From assembly GCA_039989895.1 (NCBI GenBank), contig JBDXGY010000002.1, positions 268,501-332,500 of the forward strand: DNA of 64,000 nucleotides. The letters are read 5' to 3'. Below, piece by piece: positions 53,365 through 62,735 of the stretch. This DNA is from Hyphomicrobiales bacterium (GTDB lineage: Bacteria; Pseudomonadota; Alphaproteobacteria; Rhizobiales; JACESI01). Position 1 is the first letter of the stretch. Every line of letters begins with the position of its first letter. The position numbers were made by a program, and so were the translations under genes. The notes beneath the pieces are model-generated. The model saw only the letters and a program-made list of their open reading frames with translations, did not search any database and was not told the DNA's origin.

Positions 53365-55626
53365 ATGCGGTCAGCACCCGCTGGTCCTCGTATTTTGCTC
53401 CGCCGCCTTCGTGAGGTAATGGCAGAGCCAATACGGCCACAGGACCGGCTTGACAAAATAGTAAGCCAGATTGCCTCGAACATGGTGGCCGAGGTGTGCT
53501 CTATCTATGTCTTGCGTTCTGATAACGCTCTGGAACTTTTCGCCACTGAGGGATTGAAGCGGGAAGCGGTTCACAATACCAGCTTGAAAGTAGGCGAAGG
53601 GCTTGTGGGTTTGATTGCCTCTACGGCCAGTGCTCTTAATTTATCAGATGCGCAGGCTCATCCTGCTTTTGCTTTTCTTCCTGAGACTGGGGAAGAAATT
53701 TACAATGCTTTCTTGGGTGTGCCTATCTTGCGTGCCGGTCGCACACTTGGCGTGCTTGTGGTTCAAAATAAAGCGCGGCGCGTTTATTCCGAAGAAGAAG
53801 TAGAAGCACTTCAAACCATCGCAATGGTGTTTGCCGAGATGATTGTTGGCGATGAGTTGAAGGCTCTTTTATCGAAAGAGAAACAGCTCGATCGACAACG
53901 CGCAACCAGTCTTAAAGGACTTTCTTTTGCAGAAGGCATTGGCCTTGGTCACGTTGTCTTGCATGAGCCGCGCGTGGTCGTGACAAATCTGATTAGTGAC
54001 AACCCTAATGTGGAATTGAGCCGTCTGGATGCGGCTATTAGTGAATTACGACTCTCTGTCGACAACATGCTTTCCCGCCGCGATATTGCAGTAAAGGGAG
54101 AGCATCGTGATATACTTGAAGCTTACCGTATGTTTGCCCATGACCGTGGCTGGGTGCGCAAGATGGAAGAAGCAGTCAATAATGGTTTGACGGCTGAGGC
54201 GGCAGTAGAAAAAGTTCAAAGTGATACGCGCGCGCGTATGTTGCGCCAATCAGACCCCTATCTGCGTGAGCGTATGCACGACTTTGACGATTTGGCTTAT
54301 CGTTTATTGCGTCAATTAATGGGCAAGGCGGATGGCCAAAATACAGAAGATATCAATGATGCGATCATTGTTGCCCGTACAATGGGTGCTGCCGATCTTT
54401 TGGATTATGATCCAAGCAAAATACGTGGTCTCGTATTGGAAGAAGGCGCGCCGACTAGCCATGTGACAATTGTTGCCCGTGCTATGGGCATTGCGACCGT
54501 TGGGCAATTATCCGATTTTTTGATGTATGTTGAAGTGGGTGATGCGATTGTTGTTGATGGTGACAGCGGCGAAGTGCACTTGCGGCCTGCTCCAAATGTG
54601 GAAGCGGCTTATGCGGATAAAGTGCGCATGCGTGCCAAGCGCCAAGAGCGCTATCTGGAACTTCTTAATGTTAAACCAGTTACGAGAGACGGCATCCGCA
54701 TTCAGCTCAAACTCAATGCCGGTCTTGGTATTGATGTCGATAATCTTGAAAAAACTAATGCTGATGGTATCGGGCTTTTTCGAACAGAACTACAATTCAT
54801 GATTGCCTCATCTTTGCCTCGTCTAAAACAGCAGCAGGATTTTTATGAAGCAATACTAAAGAAGGCAGATGATAAACCCGTAACCTTCCGTATTTTGGAT
54901 ATTGGTGGCGATAAAATACTGCCTTATATGCGCATGGGCAGTGAAGAAAATCCTGCTATGGGTTGGCGCGCGATCAGGCTGGGGCTTGATCGGCCAGGAC
55001 TGCTGCGGGTTCAGGTGCGAGCACTGATGGGAGCCGCAAGGGGGCGCGAATTACAGATCATGATTCCGATGGTCACCGAAGTCAGTGAGGCATATGCCGC
55101 AAAAGAACTTATTCAGCTTGAAATTAAACGTGCATCGCTTCATGGTCGAGGATTGCCGTCAAAAATTTCCTACGGTGTTATGGTCGAGGTGCCGGCCCTT
55201 TTGTGGCAGCTTGATGAGTTGATGCAAGCCGTGGATTTTGTTTCTGTGGGCTCAAATGATTTATTCCAATTCATGACCGCGTGTGACCGCAGCAATACCA
55301 AACTTTCTGGTCGTTATGATGCTTTATCTAAGGCCAATCTCAATGCGTTGAAATCGATTATTGATGCAGGCGAGCGATCGAATACTTCTGTGACACTTTG
55401 TGGTGAGATGGGTGGTCGACCGCTTGAGGTATTGGCTCTTCTTGGCATTGGTTATCGTTCACTATCTATGAACCCGTCGTCGATCGGTCCTATTAAAGCG
55501 ATGATCTTGGAGACGGATCTTGCTGCTTTAACCACTGAAGTGGAAGGCTTTCTTGCGAGCAGTGATCGCCGATCATTACGCGAACGATTGACGTCTTTCG
55601 CAGAAGCTCACAATATACCTTTATAG
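53365..55626 (+). CDS. ptsP: Phosphoenolpyruvate-protein phosphotransferase, PTS-Ntr EI
   Basis: Enzyme I of the nitrogen-related PTS, passing phosphate from PEP to NPr (PtsO). A GAF domain (about residues 28-165) precedes the EI core with the active His366 in LEEGAPTSHVTIVARAMG, then the PEP-binding barrel (KLNAGLGIDVDN, LFRTELQFM, ILDIGGDK, SVGSNDLFQFM). The 753-residue length is usual for the GAF-containing form. It follows lysC by 27 bp. In rhizobia PtsP links nitrogen status to surface polysaccharide, transport and potassium control. Confidence 0.96.
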   Translation: MRSAPAGPRILLRRLREVMAEPIRPQDRLDKIVSQIASNMVAEVCSIYVLRSDNALELFATEGLKREAVHNTSLKVGEGLVGLIASTASALNLSDAQAHPAFAFLPETGEEIYNAFLGVPILRAGRTLGVLVVQNKARRVYSEEEVEALQTIAMVFAEMIVGDELKALLSKEKQLDRQRATSLKGLSFAEGIGLGHVVLHEPRVVVTNLISDNPNVELSRLDAAISELRLSVDNMLSRRDIAVKGEHRDILEAYRMFAHDRGWVRKMEEAVNNGLTAEAAVEKVQSDTRARMLRQSDPYLRERMHDFDDLAYRLLRQLMGKADGQNTEDINDAIIVARTMGAADLLDYDPSKIRGLVLEEGAPTSHVTIVARAMGIATVGQLSDFLMYVEVGDAIVVDGDSGEVHLRPAPNVEAAYADKVRMRAKRQERYLELLNVKPVTRDGIRIQLKLNAGLGIDVDNLEKTNADGIGLFRTELQFMIASSLPRLKQQQDFYEAILKKADDKPVTFRILDIGGDKILPYMRMGSEENPAMGWRAIRLGLDRPGLLRVQVRALMGAARGRELQIMIPMVTEVSEAYAAKELIQLEIKRASLHGRGLPSKISYGVMVEVPALLWQLDELMQAVDFVSVGSNDLFQFMTACDRSNTKLSGRYDALSKANLNALKSIIDAGERSNTSVTLCGEMGGRPLEVLALLGIGYRSLSMNPSSIGPIKAMILETDLAALTTEVEGFLASSDRRSLRERLTSFAEAHNIPL

Positions 55627-55692
55627 CGATGCTCAATATCATTTTTACGACGCTGAATTCGTCATCTCTTCTTCTTTAAGGCCAACTTTCTT

Positions 55693-56766
55693 ATGCTTTC
55701 TGATGCAAAAATTGATTCTATTCTCGCCCGAGCCGATGATGTGACGGCGCAAATGGCTGAGAATCCTGATCGTGAGACTTATGTGAAGCTTGCGCGGGAG
55801 TTTTCAGATTTGGAACCTGTGGTTGCTAATATTAATGCTCTTAGAGAAGCGCAGAATGAAGTGGCTGATCTTTTGGGCATGGTAGCTGATCCTGAAACCG
55901 ATGATGAAATGCGGGAAATGGCTGAGTCTGAAGTGCCTGATTTGAAAGTCAAAATTGAAGAGCTTGAAGCGGAAATTAAAATTCAGCTTTTGCCAAAAGA
56001 TATTGCCGACAATAAAAATGCGATTGTTGAGGTTCGCGCTGGCACTGGCGGCGATGAGGCGGCGTTATTCGCCGGTGATTTGTTTCGGATGTATGAGCGC
56101 TATGCGTCCACGCGCGGCTGGAAGTTTAATGTCATGACTATGAATGAGGGCGACGTCGGTGGGTTCAAAGAGGCTGTTGCGAATATTTCAGGCGAAGGCG
56201 TTTTTGCGCGGCTAAAGTTTGAATCAGGTGTTCATCGGGTGCAACGCGTACCAGAGACAGAATCGGGCGGGCGCGTTCATACATCTGCGGCCACAGTTGC
56301 CGTGTTGCCGGAAGCGGAAGAGGTGGATATCGAAATTCGAAATGAAGATATTCGTATTGATACTATGCGTGCATCTGGTGCGGGTGGGCAGCATGTTAAT
56401 ACCACGGATAGTGCTGTGCGCATTACCCATGAGCCATCAGGTATTGTGGTAACATCAAGTGAAAAATCACAGCACCAAAACCGTGCTAATGCGATGAAAG
56501 AATTGCGGGCTCGACTTTATGATATGGAGCGCCAGAAAGCAGATAAAGAACGCGCCGACAGTCGAAAAGGGCAAGTGGGATCGGGTGATCGCTCTGAGCG
56601 TATTCGTACTTATAATTTCCCTCAAGGTCGTGTTTCTGACCATCGTATCAACCTTACTCTTTATAAATTGGATAAAGTGCTGATGGGGGAGGCGGTGGAT
56701 GAATTGCTTGATGCCTTGATTACAGACCATCAAGCAACTTTGCTTGCTGCGGTCGAAGAGGAATAG
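55693..56766 (+). CDS. prfA: Peptide chain release factor 1
   Basis: Releases polypeptides at UAA and UAG. The 357-residue protein has GGQ at residues 231-233 ([19 protein letters not shown]), the codon-recognition PxT-type tripeptide PET at 188-190 in [14 protein letters not shown], and the usual C-terminal region. prmC, whose product methylates the Gln of GGQ, follows after 5 bp. Confidence 0.97.
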   Translation: MLSDAKIDSILARADDVTAQMAENPDRETYVKLAREFSDLEPVVANINALREAQNEVADLLGMVADPETDDEMREMAESEVPDLKVKIEELEAEIKIQLLPKDIADNKNAIVEVRAGTGGDEAALFAGDLFRMYERYASTRGWKFNVMTMNEGDVGGFKEAVANISGEGVFARLKFESGVHRVQRVPETESGGRVHTSAATVAVLPEAEEVDIEIRNEDIRIDTMRASGAGGQHVNTTDSAVRITHEPSGIVVTSSEKSQHQNRANAMKELRARLYDMERQKADKERADSRKGQVGSGDRSERIRTYNFPQGRVSDHRINLTLYKLDKVLMGEAVDELLDALITDHQATLLAAVEEE

Positions 56767-56771
56767 TCTTA

Positions 56772-57659
56772 TTGGGTAAGGCATCTGAAGATCAGACACT
56801 GGGTGGCGCCTATCTTAAAGCGAAGGGCGCTCTGCGCGAAGTTTTCCATGAAAAGTCCTATGCAACGCCAGACCTTGATGCCCGCCTTTTGGTGGGGGCA
56901 GCTTGTGATGTGGCTGACCATGCGCCTCTTACCGAGGGCGGTGAAGGAATCACGCGCGATCAAGCTAAAAAAATAGACGGCTATATTAGTCGTCGTTGCG
57001 CCGGTGAGCCGGTTGCGCGCATTTTGGGTGTGAAGGCCTTTTGGGGTCTCGATTTTATCATCAGTGAACACACCCTTGTGCCACGACCGGAAACAGAAGG
57101 GATTGTGGAAGAAGTTCTCAACTGGGCGATGAGTTCTGGTCGCCGAGATGAGGCTTTACGCATTGTGGATATTGGCACGGGCAGTGGTGCTATTTTGGTT
57201 TCTCTTTTGAGCGAGTTGCCGCATGCAATTGGCTTTGGCATTGATATCAGTAAACCGGCGCTTGATATCGCTGCGCAAAATGCTGTCAGACATGGTGTGG
57301 CAGATCGATTTCAACCCGTTTTATCGAATTATGGCGCGGCAATGGATGGGCTATTTGATGTGGTGGTTTCTAATCCTCCCTATATTGCTTTGCATGAGTG
57401 TGACGATTTGGTCGTTGATGTGACGCACTATGATCCATCCGTTGCTCTTTTCGCGGGTAAAGATGGGCTGGATGCATTTAGACAGATCATGCCATGGTCT
57501 CGTGACCATCTTGCTTTTGATGGGTTTTGCATGATGGAACACGGCTCTACGCAAAGTGAAGCCGTCATTGAGATTGCCGGTGATTGTGGATTTGAGGGCT
57601 GTCGTTGTGTTTTTGATATGGCTAATTTGCCACGCTTTGTGAAAATAGTGAAAAATTAA
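56772..57659 (+). CDS. prmC: Release factor glutamine methyltransferase
   Basis: Methylates the Gln of the GGQ motif in release factors using S-adenosylmethionine. The 295-residue protein has an N-terminal helical domain, the SAM motif DIGTGSGAI and the catalytic NPPYIA (VVVSNPPYIALHECDDL). The start is TTG at 56772 with GAGGAA about 9 bp upstream, inside the prfA end region, so translation is coupled to prfA. Confidence 0.95.
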   Translation: MGKASEDQTLGGAYLKAKGALREVFHEKSYATPDLDARLLVGAACDVADHAPLTEGGEGITRDQAKKIDGYISRRCAGEPVARILGVKAFWGLDFIISEHTLVPRPETEGIVEEVLNWAMSSGRRDEALRIVDIGTGSGAILVSLLSELPHAIGFGIDISKPALDIAAQNAVRHGVADRFQPVLSNYGAAMDGLFDVVVSNPPYIALHECDDLVVDVTHYDPSVALFAGKDGLDAFRQIMPWSRDHLAFDGFCMMEHGSTQSEAVIEIAGDCGFEGCRCVFDMANLPRFVKIVKN

Positions 57660-57988
57660 CCGATAAAACAATGAATATGTATATATTTTACAGAAATAAC
57701 TTGGAAATGACGGTATAAATGTCTATCATTGCTCTATTGAAGTTACATCTAAATCAAAATGGATTTAAGAAGATATCTTCGTCACAGCTCAAAAATCAGT
57801 TTCTTGAACAGTTCTAAATTTGAACGATCGTGAAAAATGATTTTAGCATTGAGTGTGAATTTCACCTTGGTACGAAAATAGTGATCAAAGCATAATTCTA
57901 ACAATTAAATGACCGCAATCGATATCGATGAAGTGCTCGCACTGGTGTTGTGAGTCGAATTTGATAAGCGAATAGAAGAGAGCCATTA
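57660..57988. other. AT-rich intergenic region before DUF4167
   Basis: A 329-bp stretch between prmC and the DUF4167 gene. It is AT-rich, contains no frame with a plausible ribosome site, and has no strong hairpin terminator that I could find. It probably carries the promoter of the downstream gene. Confidence 0.6.
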
Positions 57989-58591
57989 ATGAGGCAACAT
58001 AATAATAAGAACAATAATAACAACCGTTCACGCGGTCGTGGTGGTCGTAAAGGACCAAATCCACTTACCCGTTCTTATGAAAGCAATGGACCTGATGTAA
58101 AGGTGCGCGGCACTGCACAGCATGTTGCTGAGAAATATCAAACACTTGCGCGGGATGCACTTTCTGCTGGCGATGGCATTTCTGCTGAAGCTTATTATCA
58201 GTACGCAGAACATTACAATCGCATCATCATGACAGCACAAACACAGCAAAATGCGGCCCGTGAAGAAGAGCGCCGTAATGCAGCTCAAGCGCAAGAAAAT
58301 AGAGAGCAATCGAATAAGGACGCGACGCCTGTCGCACAAGATGGTCCGCAACCTGTTGTTGCTGAAGGTCCTAGGGCGGAAAAGTCTGCTGATAATGCGC
58401 GGGATAAGGAACAGCCTAAGCCTCGCAGAGGGCGTGGATCAAATCGCCCATCGCGCCAAACTGAAGTTCAAGCTAATGCATCTGTTGCCTCTGATGAAAA
58501 TAAATCATCAGCGAAAGAGAAGCCTGATCCGATCAAGGAAAAACCTGATAATATTATGGATAATCCACCTGCATTTTTGATGTCGGATTAA
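57989..58591 (+). CDS. DUF4167 domain-containing protein
   Basis: A 200-residue protein. The N-terminus is an Asn/Arg/Gly-rich RNA-binding-like tract (NNKNNNNNRSRGRGGRKGPN), followed by the DUF4167 core (about 25-85: RSYESNGPDVKVRGTAQHVAEKYQ, EAYYQYAEHYNRI) and a long charged, low-complexity tail. Function is unknown; RNA binding is suggested only by composition. GAAGAGAG precedes the ATG. In many Hyphomicrobiales this gene lies between prmC and clpB, but here an HD-GYP gene sits in between. Confidence 0.88.
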   Translation: MRQHNNKNNNNNRSRGRGGRKGPNPLTRSYESNGPDVKVRGTAQHVAEKYQTLARDALSAGDGISAEAYYQYAEHYNRIIMTAQTQQNAAREEERRNAAQAQENREQSNKDATPVAQDGPQPVVAEGPRAEKSADNARDKEQPKPRRGRGSNRPSRQTEVQANASVASDENKSSAKEKPDPIKEKPDNIMDNPPAFLMSD

Positions 58592-58788
58592 ACCATACAA
58601 GAAGCTAATGTTTTCGAGTATATTTACTCATATGCGTCAATCCGATTACTTTAGGGAGGCTATATCTCGTGGCACTTAGAGTTGATGGGTGTCATAATTA
58701 TAGCGTTAACTTAGTTTTTCCATTTTCAGTCTAAGGTTACTCAATAATTAATTCCGCTTGAGAATATAATTAATTCAGTTTGAGAATC

Positions 58789-59928
58789 ATGACACAAGCA
58801 TACCATTTTCCACAGACCGTTGTTATCATAACCGACGATCTGGCAAATGCTACGAAGGTCGCCAGAAAAATGGCGGGTATCGTGTCTATTGAATTGTTTA
58901 ATTGGAAGTCATTTAAGGCGGACGACGTCAATAAATATGACATTCCTGTTTTTGACATAGATATCCAGGTTTCAAAGAATGTTGCGTGGTTGAAGACAAT
59001 ACAAAGTAAGAATGAAAAGCTTAAAGAAACTGTTTTCTCTTTTGATAGCGGTAACCGTTCCCTTGTCGTGCAAGCAAATGCTCTAGGCGCTAATATTAGT
59101 GTTGCACGGCCGCTAAATTCTGACCAGTTGACTAATGTTATTGTCAAATTATGTAATGAAAATATAGCCACTAAAACAATCAAGCATGACGACAGCAGCC
59201 AAATAAAAAAATCCTCTGAAGCCTGCCTTACGGTTTCTGACTTAATGGATAGTATTGCGATTTCAATTCGTAAAGGCGGCAAACTTCCTGTTCAAGAAAT
59301 GCAAGAGAGCAGCCGCCAAATCATTGATGCGATTCAGAATGTGGATATGGACAATTGGATGAAAGCTGTACGCTCTCATTCTTCATATACTTATCGTCAT
59401 GCTATGATCGTGGCCGGTTTTGCAGCGGCATTCAGTAATAAATATAATTTAGCTCCTGCTGAAAAAGAACGTCTGACACTTGGTGCGCTTGTTCATGATA
59501 TTGGCAAGGTAAAAGTACCACAAAAAATTCTTGATAAACCGGGTAAGCTTGACCCTGAAGAGCTTGTAAAGATGCAGCGCCATCCTGCTGATGGTGCGGC
59601 CATTTTGGTTAAAGACAGCCGGATGAGCAAAGAATTAATCGCGATTGCTCGCAGTCACCATGAATATCTTGATGGTTCTGGATACCCTGATGGACTTAAA
59701 GCGGATGAAATCCCTGATATTGTGCGACTTATCACGGTCATTGATATCTATTCCGCCTTGCTGGAGGCTCGGTCTTACAAATTATCAATGGAGCCACGCG
59801 AAGCATATGACACGTTGGTGGCTATGGGCGATAAGCTTGATCAAGATATTGTGCGAGCTTTTGAGCCAATTGCGATGGATGAGGAAGCGCATGTATTCAT
59901 TAAACTCATTGCCGGCTCCGCTGCTTAG
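58789..59928 (+). CDS. HD-GYP domain protein, probable c-di-GMP phosphodiesterase
   Basis: A 379-residue protein. Residues about 1-125 look like a degenerate receiver-type domain without the acidic pocket. The C-terminal HD-GYP domain is complete: the first His in YTYRHAMIVAG, HDIGK (236-240), and HHEYLDGSGYP (290-300), the signature of enzymes that hydrolyse cyclic di-GMP to pGpG or GMP. So the enzyme should be active, with regulation through an altered input domain. ATG at 58789 is preferred over TTG at 58780. It may tie motility and biofilm to other signals. Confidence 0.9.
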   Translation: MTQAYHFPQTVVIITDDLANATKVARKMAGIVSIELFNWKSFKADDVNKYDIPVFDIDIQVSKNVAWLKTIQSKNEKLKETVFSFDSGNRSLVVQANALGANISVARPLNSDQLTNVIVKLCNENIATKTIKHDDSSQIKKSSEACLTVSDLMDSIAISIRKGGKLPVQEMQESSRQIIDAIQNVDMDNWMKAVRSHSSYTYRHAMIVAGFAAAFSNKYNLAPAEKERLTLGALVHDIGKVKVPQKILDKPGKLDPEELVKMQRHPADGAAILVKDSRMSKELIAIARSHHEYLDGSGYPDGLKADEIPDIVRLITVIDIYSALLEARSYKLSMEPREAYDTLVAMGDKLDQDIVRAFEPIAMDEEAHVFIKLIAGSAA

Positions 59929-60091
59929 TAACTGTCTTTTAATGCATTGAATAGGGCTTGTGTTATTCCCATATAAGGGGAGTATCCTGCCGTGATGGAG
60001 GATATGCAGTCGTCTTTTAAGAGGCTGTTGGTTTGGTCCGGTTTATTTGCTCAACTTGAGAGGTGAAGCGACAGGCTTGAAGGTTAGTAAA

Positions 60092-62692
60092 ATGAACATT
60101 GAACAATATTCAGAACGCGCACGGGGCTTTATTCAATCAGCCCAGACATATGCTGTGTCTAATGACCATCAGCAATTTTTGCCGGAACATATTCTAAAAG
60201 TTTTGCTGGATGATAAAGAAGGCTTTGCTTCAAGCTTGCTTGAAAAAGCGGGTGGTGATGCGCAGGCTTTACGGTTGGCGCTTGAGGCGGCTTTGAAAAA
60301 AAACCCGAAAGTCAGCGGTGGGAACGGACAGGTTTATCTTGCAGCCCCGCTTGCTAAAGTTTTTACCACGGCAGAAGATATTGCGAAAAAAACGGGCGAT
60401 AGTTTTGTAACAGTTGAGCGGCTTTTTCTGGCTCTTGCTATGGAAAAATCGGCTGCAACATCAAAGATGATTTCAGATAGTGGGACATCGCCAAAGGCGA
60501 TTAATCAGATCATCAATGATTTACGTAAAGGTCGCACGGCAGACAGTGCGACGGCGGAAAATGCTTATGAGGCGTTGAAGAAATATGCGCGTGATCTGAC
60601 GCAAGACGCGCGCGATGGCAAGCTTGATCCAGTGATTGGGCGCGATGAAGAAATTCGCCGCGCTATTCAGGTTTTATCACGCCGCACGAAAAATAATCCG
60701 GTGCTTATTGGTGAACCTGGTGTGGGTAAAACCGCGATTGCGGAAGGCTTGGCGCTGCGCATTGTTAATGGCGATGTGCCGGAGAGCTTGCGCGATAAGA
60801 CATTGCAGGCGCTGGATATGGGCGCACTGATTGCTGGCGCTAAATATCGCGGGGAATTTGAAGAGCGCTTGAAATCGGTCCTCAATGAAGTGATGGATGC
60901 CAATGGCGAAATTGTGCTGTTCATCGATGAAATGCACACGCTTGTTGGCGCGGGCAAATCAGACGGTGCGATGGATGCCTCAAATCTTTTGAAGCCAGCT
61001 TTAGCGCGCGGTGAACTACATTGTGTTGGCGCAACGACACTTGATGAATATCAAAAATATGTCGAGAAGGATGCAGCACTTGCGCGGCGTTTTCAGCCTG
61101 TTTTTGTGACCGAGCCGAGCGTGGAAGATACAATTTCTATTTTGCGCGGCATCAAGGAAAAATATGAGCTGCATCATGGTGTGCGCATAACCGATAGCGC
61201 GCTGGTTGCGGCGGCAACTTTATCGAATCGTTATATTTCAGATCGGTTTTTGCCTGATAAGGCGATTGATTTGATGGATGAGGCGGGTTCGCGGCTGCGT
61301 ATGCAGGTCGATTCTAAACCTGAAGTACTGGATGAATTGGACCGCAAAATCATTCAATTAAAAATCGAGCGCGAAGCGTTGAAAAAAGAAACCGATGCAG
61401 CCTCTCAAGACCGGCTTTTATCGCTTGAAAATGAATTGACCGGCTTGGAAGAAGAATCAGCCGCCATCACCACAAAGTGGGAGAGGGAAAAAGCCTCTCT
61501 TTCTGATGCGCAAAAAATCAAGGAAGAGCTTGATCAGGCGCGCATTGATTTAGAAAAGGCGCAACGGCAGGCGAACCTTGCGAAAGCCGGCGAGCTTTCA
61601 TATGGGCTTATTCCTGAGCTTGAAAAGAAGCTTGAAGATGTTGAAGCGGCCGGTGATGCGAGCGAGAATGAGCTGGTGCATGAAGCTGTTACGCCAGAAA
61701 ATATAGCGCATGTGATTTCGCGCTGGACGGGTATTCCGATCGATCGAATGCTAGAAGGCGAACGCGATAAACTGTTGCGGATGGAAGACGAGCTTGGTCG
61801 CACGGTTGTTGGCCAGAGTGAGGCGGTCCATGCGGTGTCGACAGCTGTGCGCCGCGCACGCGCAGGGTTGCAAGACCCTAATCGTCCAATTGGCTCCTTT
61901 ATGTTTCTAGGCCCAACAGGTGTTGGTAAAACCGAGCTTACCAAATCGCTTGCCGGATTTCTGTTTGATGATGAACAGGCCATGGTGCGCATTGATATGT
62001 CTGAATTTATGGAAAAGCACTCGGTCGCTCGTCTCATCGGTGCGCCTCCAGGCTATGTGGGTTATGAGGAAGGCGGCGTGATTACAGAAGCTGTGCGCCG
62101 CAGGCCTTATCAGGTGATTTTGTTTGACGAGATTGAAAAAGCGCATCCAGATGTTTTCAATGTGCTCTTGCAGGTTCTCGATGAGGGTCGTTTGACCGAC
62201 GGGCAGGGCCGCACTGTCGATTTTAGAAATACGCTGATCATTATGACCTCGAACCTTGGCGCTGAATTTCTTGTTAATCAGAGCGAGGACGATGAGGTGG
62301 ATGGCGTGCGTGATGAGGTGATGAACGTCGTGCGAGGGCATTTCAGGCCAGAATTTTTGAACCGGCTTGATGATATCGTTTTGTTTGAGCGATTGAAGCG
62401 GGTGCATATGGCTAAAATCATCGATATTCAACTCGAGCGTTTGATGAGGCTTTTGTCTGATCGCAAGATTACACTGAACCTCGATGATGATGCTAAAATG
62501 TTGCTTGCCGATAAAGGCTATGATCCCATTTACGGCGCACGGCCTTTAAAGCGCGCTATTCAGCGCTATGTCCAAGATCCATTGGCCGATCAAATTCTGA
62601 ATGGGGATGTTTTGGATGGGGCGCAGGTTGAGGTGACGGCAGGAAGTGATCGACTATTATTCAAGTCAAAACTGCGCGTGGTTGCCGCTTAA
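60092..62692 (+). CDS. clpB: ATP-dependent disaggregase ClpB
   Basis: A Hsp100 chaperone of 866 residues that extracts proteins from aggregates with DnaK. Order: N domain (about 1-150), AAA+ 1 with GEPGVGKTA, middle coiled-coil domain (about 410-530), AAA+ 2 with [12 protein letters not shown], and C-terminal small domain. ATG at 60092 with AAGG upstream gives the standard [13 protein letters not shown] start; an in-frame start at 60047 is rejected. It probably belongs with Hsp20 to the heat response. A convergent terminator follows. Confidence 0.97.
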   Translation: MNIEQYSERARGFIQSAQTYAVSNDHQQFLPEHILKVLLDDKEGFASSLLEKAGGDAQALRLALEAALKKNPKVSGGNGQVYLAAPLAKVFTTAEDIAKKTGDSFVTVERLFLALAMEKSAATSKMISDSGTSPKAINQIINDLRKGRTADSATAENAYEALKKYARDLTQDARDGKLDPVIGRDEEIRRAIQVLSRRTKNNPVLIGEPGVGKTAIAEGLALRIVNGDVPESLRDKTLQALDMGALIAGAKYRGEFEERLKSVLNEVMDANGEIVLFIDEMHTLVGAGKSDGAMDASNLLKPALARGELHCVGATTLDEYQKYVEKDAALARRFQPVFVTEPSVEDTISILRGIKEKYELHHGVRITDSALVAAATLSNRYISDRFLPDKAIDLMDEAGSRLRMQVDSKPEVLDELDRKIIQLKIEREALKKETDAASQDRLLSLENELTGLEEESAAITTKWEREKASLSDAQKIKEELDQARIDLEKAQRQANLAKAGELSYGLIPELEKKLEDVEAAGDASENELVHEAVTPENIAHVISRWTGIPIDRMLEGERDKLLRMEDELGRTVVGQSEAVHAVSTAVRRARAGLQDPNRPIGSFMFLGPTGVGKTELTKSLAGFLFDDEQAMVRIDMSEFMEKHSVARLIGAPPGYVGYEEGGVITEAVRRRPYQVILFDEIEKAHPDVFNVLLQVLDEGRLTDGQGRTVDFRNTLIIMTSNLGAEFLVNQSEDDEVDGVRDEVMNVVRGHFRPEFLNRLDDIVLFERLKRVHMAKIIDIQLERLMRLLSDRKITLNLDDDAKMLLADKGYDPIYGARPLKRAIQRYVQDPLADQILNGDVLDGAQVEVTAGSDRLLFKSKLRVVAA

Positions 62693-62704
62693 CGATAAAA
62701 AGGG

Positions 62705-62735
62705 AGGAAGCCAATCTGGTTTTCCTTTTCTTTTA
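62705..62735. terminator. Terminator between clpB and the M23 peptidase gene
   Basis: AGGAAGCCA pairs with TGGTTTTCCT (one bulge, one G-U), followed by TTTTCTTTT on the plus strand; A-rich sequence on the other side makes partial bidirectional action possible. Confidence 0.7.
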
